This document shows, one piece after another, positions 23,945 through 34,056 of a stretch of DNA of 64,000 nucleotides. The notes under the pieces are model-generated. The model ran no database searches. It saw only the letters and a list, made by a program, of their open reading frames with translations, and was not told the origin of the DNA. Within the stretch, counting starts at the first letter, position 1; the number at the start of each line of letters is the position of its first letter. The stretch spans positions 124,001-188,000 of the forward strand of contig NZ_OBQF01000004.1 in the NCBI RefSeq assembly GCF_900220995.1, read 5' to 3'. The position numbers and the translations under genes are program-made. Source of the DNA: Salinicoccus kekensis (GTDB lineage Bacteria; Bacillota; Bacilli; Staphylococcales; Salinicoccaceae).

Positions 23945-25051
23945 TTATTTCTCGAGTATTATCTCTTCGATACCTTTTGGAAACTTGTTGAAATTATGCG
24001 TCCCCTCTTCACCGATGTAGAGGGCATCCTCAATCCTAACACCGCCGAAACCCGTCTGATAAATGCCCGGTTCAATCGTCACCACATGGCCCGGCTCAAG
24101 CGGATCTTCATTTTCGCTGTCGAGTGAAGGCTGTTCATGCAGTCCGTAGCCGAGGCCGTGGCCGATGCGGTGTGTGAAGTAATCCCCGTATCCCGCTTCG
24201 ATGATCACATTCCGCGCTGCAAGGTCGACTTCCTTCATCGGTGTACCGTGGACGGCCGCTTCGATCCCCGCAAGGTTCGCCTCAAGTACAGCTTCATAAA
24301 TCTCACGCTGCTGGTCCGTCGGCTCCCCGATGATGAATGTGCGTGTCATATCGGAGACATACCTCGACTCCGTGACGACACCGAAGTCTATCAGCAGGAA
24401 ATCCCCCGGACGGACTTCAGTATCACCGGACTCCCCGTGGGGCAGTGCCGAATTCTCTCCGGTGAGGACGAGCGGGCCGAATGAGACGTCTTTTGCACCG
24501 TATGACTTCAGCTTCCCTGTCAGGAAATCCGCAATCTCTTTTTCAGTTTTACCGATGACGCCCGCTTCCGTCAGATCCGACAGGGCCCTCTCCGTCATAT
24601 CGACCGCTTCCTGCAGCTCTGCCTTATCCTCCTCATTTTTGATGCCGCGCAGCGCGTTGACCGCCGGGTCGATTGAAAAGATGCTTTCAGCGGCATATTC
24701 ATCGAGCAGTTTCATATATCTTTCATACACGAAATGACTGCCTTCGATGCCGATCGATTTCGTCTGCCCGCGGGCAAACTGATCGAACAACAAACTGAAC
24801 GGGTCTTCCCCGTCGCGGTGCGGCAGATGGTTGACGACCGTCGCCGTCTCATTCACGATCTCCTGGTCGAGCGCCGGGTAAAGAATCGTCGTCTCTTCAG
24901 TCTCCGTATCTATGATGAGCGCAAGGAGCCTTTCGTGCGGTTCGATGAAGCACCCTGTAAAGTAGAAGATGTTCACCGGCTCAGTGAGCAGCACAGTATC
25001 CACTTTGACACTTGATGCAAGCTTTGAAACTCTCTCTTTATATATCGACAT
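23945..25051 (-). CDS. M24-family Xaa-Pro dipeptidase/aminopeptidase
   Basis: A 368-residue creatinase-fold metallopeptidase with an N-terminal prolidase domain (about 1-125) and a C-terminal pita-bread domain. The metal ligands are visible in LLIDFGVV, YVSDMTRTF, HRIGHGLGYGLHEQP, TIEPGIY and GVRIEDAL. It releases residues preceding or containing Xaa-Pro bonds in the cytoplasm. The ATG at 25051 has GAGGAAATCA upstream. It could feed proline or hydroxyproline from peptides into the locus at 1.6-12.7 kb, which is inference. Confidence 0.9.
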   Translation of the reverse strand: MSIYKERVSKLASSVKVDTVLLTEPVNIFYFTGCFIEPHERLLALIIDTETEETTILYPALDQEIVNETATVVNHLPHRDGEDPFSLLFDQFARGQTKSIGIEGSHFVYERYMKLLDEYAAESIFSIDPAVNALRGIKNEEDKAELQEAVDMTERALSDLTEAGVIGKTEKEIADFLTGKLKSYGAKDVSFGPLVLTGENSALPHGESGDTEVRPGDFLLIDFGVVTESRYVSDMTRTFIIGEPTDQQREIYEAVLEANLAGIEAAVHGTPMKEVDLAARNVIIEAGYGDYFTHRIGHGLGYGLHEQPSLDSENEDPLEPGHVVTIEPGIYQTGFGGVRIEDALYIGEEGTHNFNKFPKGIEEIILEK

Positions 25052-25157
25052 TGATTTCCTCATCCTTTGCTTTTTTGTTTGCACGGGACCTTCCAGTTAT
25101 AAATAAAACCTCGCCGTGGTATGATTTAAAGTAATGTTATAACGAATGGTGATGAAT

Positions 25158-25763
25158 ATGAAAAGATTTTACCGGTTCTTCAACGGACTGCATTCCAGGA
25201 TCAATGAAAATTTCCAGCTGCCGCTGTTCTATTCTCTGGCGCTGCTGACCCTCTATACGATCATTACCGGATTTGCCGCTTATTTGATCAATTACGGCGT
25301 GATCGGTGAATCCGATGAATTGCTGAGCGACAATTATCCCGTTGTGATTTTAAGAATGATCATTCTCCTTCTTTTCATCAACTTCAACATCATCTATTTG
25401 TACCTCTTAGTGCGTTATTTTAAACAAAGGAAAGTCCCGCTCCGTGTAATCTATTCGTATTATGCAGTCTTTGCGACGTTCCTGTTCATGCTGTCCATCA
25501 TCCTGTTCTTCGCCGTCCTGTTTTCCTATTACGTGCTCGGCATGGGGACGGACCACATCCTCCTCATCTTCGGACTTGCGATTCTGATCATATTGACGGG
25601 TGCGAACCTGTACCCGGCCTATTTCCTCTTCCTTTCCCTGAAAGAGGAGCCGGTCGACGTCTTCTGGGCGATCATCCTCTGCATAATAGGCATTCATATA
25701 TTCAGTTATGTGCTCTTCAACATATGGAACAGGATCCATATCTTCCAATTGTGGGTATCCTGA
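25158..25763 (+). CDS. Multi-pass membrane protein, unknown function
   Basis: A roughly 201-residue protein with five or six hydrophobic helices and short loops, with no catalytic motif I recognise. Three in-frame ATGs (25146, 25152, 25158) compete; GGTGATG spacing favours 25158. It is divergent from the M24 peptidase and ends at a strong terminator. Confidence 0.72.
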   Translation: MKRFYRFFNGLHSRINENFQLPLFYSLALLTLYTIITGFAAYLINYGVIGESDELLSDNYPVVILRMIILLLFINFNIIYLYLLVRYFKQRKVPLRVIYSYYAVFATFLFMLSIILFFAVLFSYYVLGMGTDHILLIFGLAILIILTGANLYPAYFLFLSLKEEPVDVFWAIILCIIGIHIFSYVLFNIWNRIHIFQLWVS

Positions 25764-25789
25764 AAAAACGGCCTCGAGGGCCGTTTTTT
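25763..25789. terminator. Bidirectional Rho-independent terminator
   Basis: An 11-bp stem AAAAAACGGCC / GGCCGTTTTTT with a 5-nt loop lies between convergent genes. Confidence 0.9.
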
Positions 25790-25800
25790 CATCCGGACTT

Positions 25801-26949
25801 TCATTCGAAAGTGCTTTTTACGATCGTCTTCCCGTATTGCCTGAGCACTTTCCCTTTCGCGATGACGGTGTCCAGCCTGAAGCCTTCATCGAAGAGCAGG
25901 AGATCTGCATGCATATTTTCCTTAATGCGCCCTTTTTCATGGAGCTGCAGGACCGATGCGGTATTTTGGGTGACGATGCGGAACACTTCCCCTGTACTGA
26001 GCACCCCGCTCTCATGCAGTGCCTTCACGCTGCCGGTGAGGGTCTCGAGGGCCGCCACTTCGAGCCTCTGAAGATCCCCTGCCGCATCGAACACAGGCAG
26101 GCTGCCGTTGCCGTCGGAGGAGAGCGTGAGACGTTCCATATCACCGCCTGCAGCCTTGAACTTATCTACGTCAGCAGTGATACCCTCTCCGGCGGTCATA
26201 TCCACATAAGCACCGAGCTTCGTCAGTTCAGCCGCCTCTTCAATCAGGGCATCAGTACGGTTGACATGTGTCGGGTAGATATTATGCGCCGGCAGGTCAT
26301 ACTCCTCTATCAGTGCCTTAAGCTGGCTGAGCCCCGCTTTGCCGCCCCCCGTATGGAAATGCGTCACCCCGGCCTTCCCGGCCGTCATGCCGCCCACCCG
26401 CGTTTCCGCCACAATTTTTGCGAGTTCCGCTGTCGTGGGCTGGCTCGACCGGTGGTCGGAAATCGCAATTTCCGCCGTACCGATCACTGCATCTATCAAA
26501 TAAAGGTCGCGCTCTATCGTCCCGGTGATCGTCGGCGGCGGAATCTGGTAATTCCCTGTATACATCAGGGCGGTGATGCCTTCCGATGTCAGCGCCTTCG
26601 ACTTCGCATAAAGTGCCTCAAGCGACCGGCTCGTCTTGTCCGTGCCGATGAGGCCGACAGCCGTGGTGATGCCTGCGTCGATGAACTGCCCGATGTGCGT
26701 TTCAGGGGTGCGGGTGTGGTAGCCGCCTTCCCCGCCGCCGCCGATCAGATGGACATGGGGATCGATGATGCCCGGGGTGAGCATCTTCCCTTCCCCCGAG
26801 ATGATATCGACCGTAATGTCCAGTGCCAGGTACTTCTCGATATCGGTCTCCCTTTCAATGAGGGCGATCCGCCCGCCGATGATGACCACGTCATTTATGC
26901 CTGAATATTCGGGTGCGAACACATCAGCACCTGTAATGATGGTGATCAT
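25801..26949 (-). CDS. iadA: Isoaspartyl dipeptidase (beta-aspartyl-peptidase)
   Basis: A 382-residue amidohydrolase-superfamily enzyme. It has the metal motif DPHVHLIGGGGEGG near residue 63, specific to IadA-type beta-aspartyl dipeptidases, plus VTHFHTGGGKAGL, YPTHVNRT and LSSDGNGS. It hydrolyses beta-aspartyl dipeptides formed by protein ageing. Its start overlaps the end of the upstream S9 peptidase gene by 4 nt, so the two are coupled in one peptide-degradation operon. Confidence 0.9.
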   Translation of the reverse strand: MITIITGADVFAPEYSGINDVVIIGGRIALIERETDIEKYLALDITVDIISGEGKMLTPGIIDPHVHLIGGGGEGGYHTRTPETHIGQFIDAGITTAVGLIGTDKTSRSLEALYAKSKALTSEGITALMYTGNYQIPPPTITGTIERDLYLIDAVIGTAEIAISDHRSSQPTTAELAKIVAETRVGGMTAGKAGVTHFHTGGGKAGLSQLKALIEEYDLPAHNIYPTHVNRTDALIEEAAELTKLGAYVDMTAGEGITADVDKFKAAGGDMERLTLSSDGNGSLPVFDAAGDLQRLEVAALETLTGSVKALHESGVLSTGEVFRIVTQNTASVLQLHEKGRIKENMHADLLLFDEGFRLDTVIAKGKVLRQYGKTIVKSTFE

Positions 26950-28931
26950 GATTCATCATGCTCCAGATATTCATCGAACCATGAAGTCAGATGCTTGAGC
27001 CTCTCGATCCGCAGGTTCGGCCTGCCTGTACGCGACAGGTTATGGTCTGCTGCGGGAAAGCGGATGAATGACGTCTCTTTCTTTTTATATTTCAAGGCGA
27101 TGAACAGCTGCTCCGCCTGTTCCACCGGACAGCGGTAATCATTCTCACTGTGCAGTATCAGCAGCGGTGTTTCAATATCATCCACATACTTGATCGGCGA
27201 ATGGTGCCACATCGTTTCAATATCGTTGAAATCGGCTTTGATCTGCCAATCGCTGAAATAATAGCCGATGTCGGAAACACCCCTGAAACTGACCCAGTTG
27301 GAGATGCTGCGCTGCGTGACCGCCGCTTTGAAGCGGTTTGTATGGCCCACGATCCAGTTCGTCATGAAGCCGCCGTATGAACCGCCCGTCACACCGAGGT
27401 TGTCCTGATCGATCCACCCATATTTTCCTGTGATATGATCCACACCCGCCATGATGTCTTTGTAATCACCGTTGCCGTAATCGCCCCTCACAGCATCGAC
27501 GAAAGCCTGTGAATAGCTGTGGGAACCGCGCGGATTCACATACAGCACAGCATAGCCTCTGGCGGCGAAGACCTGCATCTCATGGAAGAAGGTGTTCGCA
27601 TAAAATGCATGCGGTCCGCCATGGATATTGGTCACCATCGGATACTTCCGGCCTTCTTTGAAACCGGCGGGCTTCATGAACCACCCATGGACCACCGTGT
27701 CATCGAAGCTCTTATATTCCACAGCTTCCGGCTTCACGATATCCGTCGCCCCGGCATATTCCTCATTGACCGACGTCAGGGGTTCAAGTCCGCCCCCCTT
27801 CAAGTCATAACGGTACAGTTCGCCGGGATGCTCCGGCTTTGAAATCGTGAGGTATGCATAGTTCTCATCCGCATCCATCCCATGTATATGATGGGCATCC
27901 TGGAGCAGCGGTGTGAGACTGCCTTCAAGACCCCCCCGGTACAGGTTGACGCTGCCCATTTCAGAGACAAGGAAGAGGAATTCATTTTCCGAGATCCAGG
28001 CCGTCGGATTCATCACGGTCGACTGCTGAGTGTCATGCGCCACATAGTCACCGACCGGCTTGTCCAGCTGCTCTGTGAGCTCAGACCACTTCCTGCCTTC
28101 AACATCATAAAGGGCGATATGTGCATGCGTTGCATTTTCGAATTCACGGCCGATGTGCGTGATCAGCAGATGCGCTTCATCCGGACTGACATCCACCTTA
28201 ACGATGTACCCTTCATCTTTTGCGATCTCTTCGCTTTCCGCACCGCTTCTTTTAAGGTACAGTTTTTCCGAGAAATTGAAGTCCCTGTCCTCGCTTTCAT
28301 CCGATGAGTAGATGATCGTGCCGTTCGACATCACGGCATGCAGTGTGAAGTTCTCCTCGCCTGACAGGAAGGTTTCTGTTTCCCGTGTTTTTAGATCCAG
28401 GGACTTCACAGCCTGGTATTTCTCCTTGACGAGCCCGATGCTGTCGGCCTTATATTTCATGCGGTTGATGACGACGGGTTCCGGGAACTTCTCTTTATCC
28501 TCTTTCTTCTTCTCTTCAGCTTCTGCCAGCTCCTCCTCTGTTTCCGGGACATTCGAGACATGATAGAAAATCCTGCTGCCGTCACTAGAAAACAGCGCGC
28601 TCGCCACCCCTTCCTTTTCCGCCGTCAGCTGCTCCCTTTCACCGCCGTCCAATCTGATTAAAAACACCTGCGGCTTGTCATGCTCGCCTTTGGCGATGAA
28701 AAGCGTGTGTCTCCCTTCCGGAGAATGCCTCACGTTGGAGATGCGCTCCTTTTTATAGCTCAATTGGCGGCTGCCGGAATCGTCATGCTTATAGAGGTTC
28801 GTCACGTAAATATTTTCTTCCTCATCCAGATGGGTCACTGAATATGTAACTGCGCCACCCCCCGGCACCACCACGGGTGAAGCCACCGACTTGATGCTGA
28901 ATATATCTTTGATATCCACTTTTTTCGACAC
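26946..28931 (-). CDS. S9 prolyl oligopeptidase family / acylaminoacyl peptidase (YuxL-like)
   Basis: A 661-residue protein with an N-terminal WD40-like beta-propeller (about 1-400) and a C-terminal alpha/beta hydrolase domain. The nucleophile is in GVTGGSYGGFMT, the acid in LLILHSENDYRCP and the His in FPAADHNLSRTG. There is no signal peptide, so it is cytoplasmic. It cleaves short peptides, probably as an acylaminoacyl or prolyl oligopeptidase. It is the first gene of a two-gene operon with iadA. Confidence 0.9.
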   Translation of the reverse strand: MSKKVDIKDIFSIKSVASPVVVPGGGAVTYSVTHLDEEENIYVTNLYKHDDSGSRQLSYKKERISNVRHSPEGRHTLFIAKGEHDKPQVFLIRLDGGEREQLTAEKEGVASALFSSDGSRIFYHVSNVPETEEELAEAEEKKKEDKEKFPEPVVINRMKYKADSIGLVKEKYQAVKSLDLKTRETETFLSGEENFTLHAVMSNGTIIYSSDESEDRDFNFSEKLYLKRSGAESEEIAKDEGYIVKVDVSPDEAHLLITHIGREFENATHAHIALYDVEGRKWSELTEQLDKPVGDYVAHDTQQSTVMNPTAWISENEFLFLVSEMGSVNLYRGGLEGSLTPLLQDAHHIHGMDADENYAYLTISKPEHPGELYRYDLKGGGLEPLTSVNEEYAGATDIVKPEAVEYKSFDDTVVHGWFMKPAGFKEGRKYPMVTNIHGGPHAFYANTFFHEMQVFAARGYAVLYVNPRGSHSYSQAFVDAVRGDYGNGDYKDIMAGVDHITGKYGWIDQDNLGVTGGSYGGFMTNWIVGHTNRFKAAVTQRSISNWVSFRGVSDIGYYFSDWQIKADFNDIETMWHHSPIKYVDDIETPLLILHSENDYRCPVEQAEQLFIALKYKKKETSFIRFPAADHNLSRTGRPNLRIERLKHLTSWFDEYLEHDES

Positions 28932-28999
28932 AAAAAATCCCCCTTATCAGTTTCCTACATTTTAACACTAATAAAGGAGCGGTTTGAACAGAAAGGTAT

Positions 29000-29965
29000 T
29001 CAGTTTTCAAGACATTCTGACAATTCCGTCATGCCCTGTGTAATTCTTGGACCGGGTCTTGTGAGGATATCCGGATCAACGGCACACTGCCGGTCTTCCG
29101 ATTGTATCGACAGATTATCAACGCCGCGGAAGTTCGCCACTTCTTCACTCAATTGCTCCGCGCCGGCACCGCTCGCGGAAATGATGTAGTCCGGGTTCCT
29201 GTCCAGTATTTCCTCATAACTCACACTGACGAACCCCTCCAGGTCTTCGAATATATTTTCAGCCCCGGCTTTTTCGACCACATCATGGAGGAATGTCCCC
29301 CGCCCCGCCGTATACATTTCGGGCCCGCTGCTCACCTGCAGGAAGACGGTTCCGCGGTCCGGCGCCTCTTCCGTGACCGCCGCAAGATCCGCTTCAAATT
29401 CCGCTGCGGCTCGACGGGCTTCATCCGGTGCGCCCAGAAATTCACCGGCCGCCATCATCGTTTCCGGAATCTCATCGACCGTTTCCACTTCTTCCAGGAA
29501 GATGACTTCTGCACCGGTGGCTGCCGCCGCATCTTCAAGCACACCGCCATGGACGCCATATGAGGCTTCATGGGATAGAATATGCGTGGGGTCCAACGCC
29601 ATGAGCTGTTCCACATCAAACTCGAATGCATCGAGCCTTTCGACATCCGGATCGCTGATCAGGCCTTCAGGATATGTATCTACGGTGGTGATCCCGACAA
29701 CCTCCTCTTCCAGTCCGAGAGCTGCGAGTATTTCAGTGTTGCTCGGGATCAATGAGACGATCCTTCTTTCAGGGGCAGAAAAAGACTCTGAGCTATTCAG
29801 CTCAGAGCCTCGGTCACTGCTTAAATTCGAATCTGAAGATGTTGATTCCTGCTGCTCGGAAAAATCATTCTGCTGTTGCTGCTGTTGCTGCATCATCATC
29901 ATGCCGCAGCCTGATAAATTCATGACCAGGAAAAGCATGACGACTGTTTTGACGACCTTCCTCAT
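29000..29965 (-). CDS. Lipoprotein, BtuF/FhuD-type ABC substrate-binding protein
   Basis: A roughly 321-residue periplasmic-binding-protein-2 family lipoprotein. The lipobox is LSGC, followed by runs of Met and seven Gln and a Ser-rich linker. The binding domain starts at RIVSLIPSNTEILAALG and includes HILSHEAS. Relatives bind cobalamin, haem or ferric siderophores. No permease or ATPase gene is next to it, so its transporter must be elsewhere. The ATG at 29965 has GAAGGAG 7 nt upstream. It follows argS by about 16 nt in the same direction and may be cotranscribed. Confidence 0.85.
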   Translation of the reverse strand: MRKVVKTVVMLFLVMNLSGCGMMMMQQQQQQQNDFSEQQESTSSDSNLSSDRGSELNSSESFSAPERRIVSLIPSNTEILAALGLEEEVVGITTVDTYPEGLISDPDVERLDAFEFDVEQLMALDPTHILSHEASYGVHGGVLEDAAAATGAEVIFLEEVETVDEIPETMMAAGEFLGAPDEARRAAAEFEADLAAVTEEAPDRGTVFLQVSSGPEMYTAGRGTFLHDVVEKAGAENIFEDLEGFVSVSYEEILDRNPDYIISASGAGAEQLSEEVANFRGVDNLSIQSEDRQCAVDPDILTRPGPRITQGMTELSECLEN

Positions 29966-29981
29966 AAGCACGCTCCTTCAA

Positions 29982-31628
29982 TCACATTTTTTCCGGCGCG
30001 GATACGCCCACAAGATTCAGCGCATTCTGCAACGTCTGTCTGACCGCCTCTATCATCAATAAATATGCACGGGTTTTGTGATCATCCTCACCGAGCACTT
30101 TTTCAGCATTATAGAACTTGTGGAAAGTGCTGGCAAGCTCCTGGATGTAAGTCGTGACCCTGTGGGTCGCACGATGCTCTGCCGCACCTTTGATGACATT
30201 CGGGAATGCCGCCATCTTCTTGATGAGATCGAGTGCCTGTTCGTGGTCTATGATGGAAACATCCGCATCTCCGGCCACTTCATGCCCCTTCTCTTCCGCC
30301 TGCCTTAAAATGCTGCAGATCCTCGCATGGGCATATTGCGCATAGTAGACAGGATTATCGTTGGATTCCGATTTCGCCAGGTCCATATCAAAATCAAGGT
30401 GTGAATCGGAACTCCTCATCGCGAGGAAATAACGGCATGCATCGACGCCGATCGTATCGATCAATTCACGCAGCGTGACCGCTTTTCCGGTACGCTTGCT
30501 CATCTTGACTTCCTCACCATTCTCTATCAACCGTACCATCTGCATGATCTTTATTTCAAGCATTTCGGGATCTTTGCCCAGTGCCCCGAGGGAGCCTTTC
30601 AGACGGTTGATGTAGCCGTGGTGGTCCGCTCCGAAAATATTGATCAGCTTGTCATAACCCCGCTCGACCTTGTCGTAATGGTAGGCGACGTCGGGCATGA
30701 GGTATGTGTATGAGCCGTCGCTTTTACGCAGTACCCGGTCCTTATCGTCGCTGAAATCGGTCGTACGAAGCCACAATGCACCTTCGGCCTCATACGTATA
30801 ACCGTTCCCCGTCATCACCCGAAGGGCCGCCTCGACTTCCTTGTTCTCATACAGTGAGGTTTCACTGAACCAGTTGTCGAAATGGACATTGAAGTCAGCC
30901 AGATCCTTCCTCAGCTTCTCCATCTCGTAGTCCACGCCGAGTTTCCTGAACATCTGTATGCGGTCCTCTTTCGTCGTCTCGATCAGTTCCGGATTTTCCT
31001 CAGCAAGCTTTTCGCCGATCGCTTTGATGTCTTTACCCATGTAGCCGTCTTCAGGCATGATGAGTTCCTGCCCGAGCGCCTCAAGGTAGCGTGCATCGAT
31101 GGAGAGGGCCAGGTTATCGATCTGGTTGCCCGCATCATTGATGTAGTATTCACGTTCCACATCATATCCTGCAAAGTCCAGTATATTGGAAAGCGTGTCG
31201 CCGACACTCGCATTCCTCGCATGCCCGATATGCAGATCACCCGTCGGGTTTGCGCTGACGAACTCCACAAGCACCTTCTGTTTCCCGTCAGGATTAGAAC
31301 GTCCGTATGCTTCGCCGAGCTCCAGCACCTGTGGGACAATCTGCGTCACCGACGACTCGTCCATATAGAAATTTATGAAGCCGGGTCCGGCGATATCCAC
31401 TGATTTCACATTCGCTGCGGAGTGATCCAGATTTTCAACGATGGCAGAAGCGATGTCCCGCGGATTCTTCCTCGCCTGTTTTGTCAGCGTCATCGCAACA
31501 TTCGACGAAAAGTCCCCATTTGCCTTATCTTTCGGGGTCTCTATTTTAATTTCAGGTACTTCATCCACAATCCCGGATTTTTCCACTGCTTTTTTCAAGG
31601 CTTCCAATAAGCCGGCTTTTAAATTCAT
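29982..31628 (-). CDS. argS: Arginyl-tRNA synthetase
   Basis: A 548-residue class I synthetase charging tRNA-Arg. The ATP-binding HIGH is in [14 protein letters not shown] (about residue 130) and the KMSKS equivalent in [11 protein letters not shown]. The N-terminal additional domain and the C-terminal anticodon-binding helical domain (DALR) are both intact. The ATG at 31628 shares a base with the stop of ywiB (TGATG), giving translational coupling. The ywiB-argS pair is conserved in Bacillus and staphylococci. Confidence 0.97.
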   Translation of the reverse strand: MNLKAGLLEALKKAVEKSGIVDEVPEIKIETPKDKANGDFSSNVAMTLTKQARKNPRDIASAIVENLDHSAANVKSVDIAGPGFINFYMDESSVTQIVPQVLELGEAYGRSNPDGKQKVLVEFVSANPTGDLHIGHARNASVGDTLSNILDFAGYDVEREYYINDAGNQIDNLALSIDARYLEALGQELIMPEDGYMGKDIKAIGEKLAEENPELIETTKEDRIQMFRKLGVDYEMEKLRKDLADFNVHFDNWFSETSLYENKEVEAALRVMTGNGYTYEAEGALWLRTTDFSDDKDRVLRKSDGSYTYLMPDVAYHYDKVERGYDKLINIFGADHHGYINRLKGSLGALGKDPEMLEIKIMQMVRLIENGEEVKMSKRTGKAVTLRELIDTIGVDACRYFLAMRSSDSHLDFDMDLAKSESNDNPVYYAQYAHARICSILRQAEEKGHEVAGDADVSIIDHEQALDLIKKMAAFPNVIKGAAEHRATHRVTTYIQELASTFHKFYNAEKVLGEDDHKTRAYLLMIEAVRQTLQNALNLVGVSAPEKM

Positions 31629-32029
31629 CAATAACCCTCTCTTTCCAATTTATAATGATAATTGCCCAGCAGCTGACCCTGCTCATATAAATCATACTCA
31701 ATGATGACGCGGTCGCTTTCAATGAGCAGTGCTTTCGTGTACAGCTTGAAATGATGGCGTCCCGCCGCTGATTCATAAAACGTATCCGTCATTTCACCTT
31801 CGACGAAAGTGAACTTCATGCTGACGATCCCGCTTCTCTGGATTTTAATGAAGTCATCACCGATGCGCAGGACGACATCCAGCCGGTGACCTTCCATATC
31901 TTCCCGGTACTTCAAATACCGGTCGCGTTTTTCAATTTCCGTAACTTCGATTTTCTGGGCGAATGAGCGGTCTTCCCCGCCCACCCGGAAGTTCTGCGTG
32001 AGTAAAAATTTTGATGTTTCACCTTTCAT
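31628..32029 (-). CDS. ywiB: DUF1934 beta-barrel protein (YwiB)
   Basis: A 133-residue protein of the DUF1934 family (calycin-like beta-barrel), recognised by its sequence pattern and its fixed position before argS. It ends in the usual [21 protein letters not shown] strand pair. Function unknown. A TATAAT at 32053-32058 on the minus strand may be the -10 of this operon, but its -35 is weak. Confidence 0.85.
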   Translation of the reverse strand: MKGETSKFLLTQNFRVGGEDRSFAQKIEVTEIEKRDRYLKYREDMEGHRLDVVLRIGDDFIKIQRSGIVSMKFTFVEGEMTDTFYESAAGRHHFKLYTKALLIESDRVIIEYDLYEQGQLLGNYHYKLEREGY

Positions 32030-32090
32030 ATCATCACCTGCAAGTAAGGTAGATTATAACATATTCAGACATTAAAGAAATCGGTGATAA

Positions 32091-32116
32091 AAAAAAGACA
32101 GGGTGTCCCCTGTCTT
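32091..32116 (-). terminator. Rho-independent terminator of the ywfO-ywhD unit
   Basis: A stem AAGACAGGG / CCCTGTCTT with a 4-nt loop is followed on the minus strand by a T run (32088-32096 on the plus strand is A-rich). Confidence 0.8.
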
Positions 32117-32214
32117 AGTGTCCCAGTTATATTTTATATAACTATATAGTATTTTATAGTCGTTCAGGGAAATCTGCAACCTTCATTTATAAAAGACACA
32201 ATTCAGACAAAGTT

Positions 32215-32739
32215 TCAGTCATCTTTCATTACTTCCTGCAATTCTTTGGAATTATTCCACATTTCCTCATTATGGGCTTGAAGGAATTTCTTCAGGGAGC
32301 TTCTGCTTTCCTTGTCCATTCCATCGAGGATGATTTTGCCTTTCATGGAACGGTCCATCTGGTTCACATGCTCATGCATCAGTTTATATCCGCGCTTCTT
32401 CGTCTTATTGATGGATTCATAGCACACGGTCAGCCCTTCGTACACCGGCCCGTCCTTTGTGCGTTCGACGGTCACCCAGACCAGCCAGAACCGCCTCTCC
32501 CCCTCGCCTTTCGGTGCTTCAGGGTCAGTCACCCATTTGACGCGCCTTTCAACCTCGGCACGTCCATGAAGGCCCCCGATATCTATGAACACTTCCTGGG
32601 TGTCGATGTCGATGTAGACCGGCGCAACATTCTCCACACTGATCATGCCGAAGTTCTGGCCCTTATGGCCGGTCAACGGGTCATCCTTGATTATATTGAA
32701 CTGGAATCCCGGCTTTTTTTCATTGGAATCATTTGACAT
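32215..32739 (-). CDS. ywhD: YwhD family protein
   Basis: A 174-residue protein of the YwhD family: FNIIKDDPLTGHKGQNFG at the start, then VAPVYIDIDTQEVFIDIGGLHGRAEVERRVKW. It is soluble, with a charged helical C-terminus. Function unknown. It lies 12 nt downstream of the HD-domain gene, the arrangement seen in Bacillus and Staphylococcus relatives. Confidence 0.85.
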   Translation of the reverse strand: MSNDSNEKKPGFQFNIIKDDPLTGHKGQNFGMISVENVAPVYIDIDTQEVFIDIGGLHGRAEVERRVKWVTDPEAPKGEGERRFWLVWVTVERTKDGPVYEGLTVCYESINKTKKRGYKLMHEHVNQMDRSMKGKIILDGMDKESRSSLKKFLQAHNEEMWNNSKELQEVMKDD

Positions 32740-32751
32740 TGTATCCTGCTC

Positions 32752-34056
32752 CTATGCTAATTGATTCAATATATTGATTATTTCACCTTTGATTTCAAGG
32801 TCTTCGATCGCTAATATCTTCTCTTTCGGGTAGTATAATTTCGATTCCATACGGTGCACGCCCGTGATGGAATTGATGATCGCCGACTGGCTGCTGATTT
32901 CCCTGAGCTCCCCGTTGTCCTTCTTGAGATGTATCGGCTTCCGGTTGTTCTTTGCCCCCGGACGGTCGTAATCATAGGGCAGATCCGAGAACGAGTCGCT
33001 GAAAATATAGTACTCGGGCTCGATGCCCGCCCTTCTGAACAGATCTTCGAGCTCGCTTTGGGTGATGAATGAGCCATCAAACGGCAGATATTTGAACAGC
33101 TCACGGTTGACGAAGCGGTTGGCGAGATCGGACAATACCTCATCGTCTTCATTAATCCACTCCTGCAGATAGAAATTGACGACCATCTCATCCAGCCGCA
33201 GATAATCATCGACGGAGACATCCTCTTCAAAGAACGGGATGAAATATTTGGGCGCCTGTTTGAATTCATGCCCCTTTTCATACAGATGCTTTGCACGTTT
33301 CAAAGCGAGGTTCAGGAGCACTTCTCCGCCCCTCGAGACGGGATGGAAGTAGACCTGCCAGTACATCTGATACCGGCTCATCAAATAATCCTCCACCGCA
33401 TGCATGCCGCTCTCCTTGATGATGACCTCCTCTTTCGAGGGCCTCATCACACGGAGTATCCTCTCCATGTCGAACCGGCCGTAGCTGACGCCTGTATAAT
33501 AGGAGTCCCTCTGCAGATAGTCCATACGGTCCGCATCGATCTGGCTTGAAATCATGCTGATGACAAGCTTGTTTTCATGCGTCTGATCGATCACCTGTGC
33601 GACTTCACGCGGAAAATCCGGGCTCACACGCTTCAGGACTTTATTGACGTCCGTATCTCCGAGTATGATTTTACGTGTATATTCCTCATGATCGGTATGG
33701 AATATCTTTTCAAAGCAATGGGAAAAAGGACCGTGGCCGAGGTCGTGCAGGAGGGCGGATGCCAGCGCAAGCAGGCGGTACCGCCCCTGCCACTCCTCAT
33801 GTTCCTTGAAATTCTCGGTCATCCGCCTGACGATTTCATATACACCGAGTGAGTGGTTGAAGCGTGTATGTTCCGCGGAATGAAATGCAAGATACAGCGT
33901 CCCCAGCTGTTTGATCCTGCGGAGGCGCTGAAATTCCCGCGTTTTTATCAGGTCCCAGATCAATTGATCGCGGACATGGACATACCGGTGCACCGGGTCC
34001 TTAAAGACTTTTTCTTCAGCCAGCTGCTTTTTTGCATACGGCACTTCTGTCAACAT
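32752..34056 (-). CDS. ywfO: HD-domain phosphohydrolase (YwfO-like)
   Basis: A 434-residue HD-superfamily metal-dependent phosphohydrolase related to dGTPase-like proteins. The metal ligands are in HTRFNHSLGVYEI, ALLHDLGHGPFSH and the later IDADRMDYLQRD. Relatives hydrolyse (d)NTPs or related phosphoesters; the exact substrate is unsure. The ATG at 34056 is preceded by GGAGGCAG. It is first in a two-gene unit with ywhD. Confidence 0.87.
   Translation of the reverse strand: MLTEVPYAKKQLAEEKVFKDPVHRYVHVRDQLIWDLIKTREFQRLRRIKQLGTLYLAFHSAEHTRFNHSLGVYEIVRRMTENFKEHEEWQGRYRLLALASALLHDLGHGPFSHCFEKIFHTDHEEYTRKIILGDTDVNKVLKRVSPDFPREVAQVIDQTHENKLVISMISSQIDADRMDYLQRDSYYTGVSYGRFDMERILRVMRPSKEEVIIKESGMHAVEDYLMSRYQMYWQVYFHPVSRGGEVLLNLALKRAKHLYEKGHEFKQAPKYFIPFFEEDVSVDDYLRLDEMVVNFYLQEWINEDDEVLSDLANRFVNRELFKYLPFDGSFITQSELEDLFRRAGIEPEYYIFSDSFSDLPYDYDRPGAKNNRKPIHLKKDNGELREISSQSAIINSITGVHRMESKLYYPKEKILAIEDLEIKGEIINILNQLA

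Noticed and set aside
25708-26904. Plus-strand ORF of 398 codons opposite iadA
   Set aside because: It is antisense to a gene with clear IadA motifs, overlaps a terminator and has no recognisable family.
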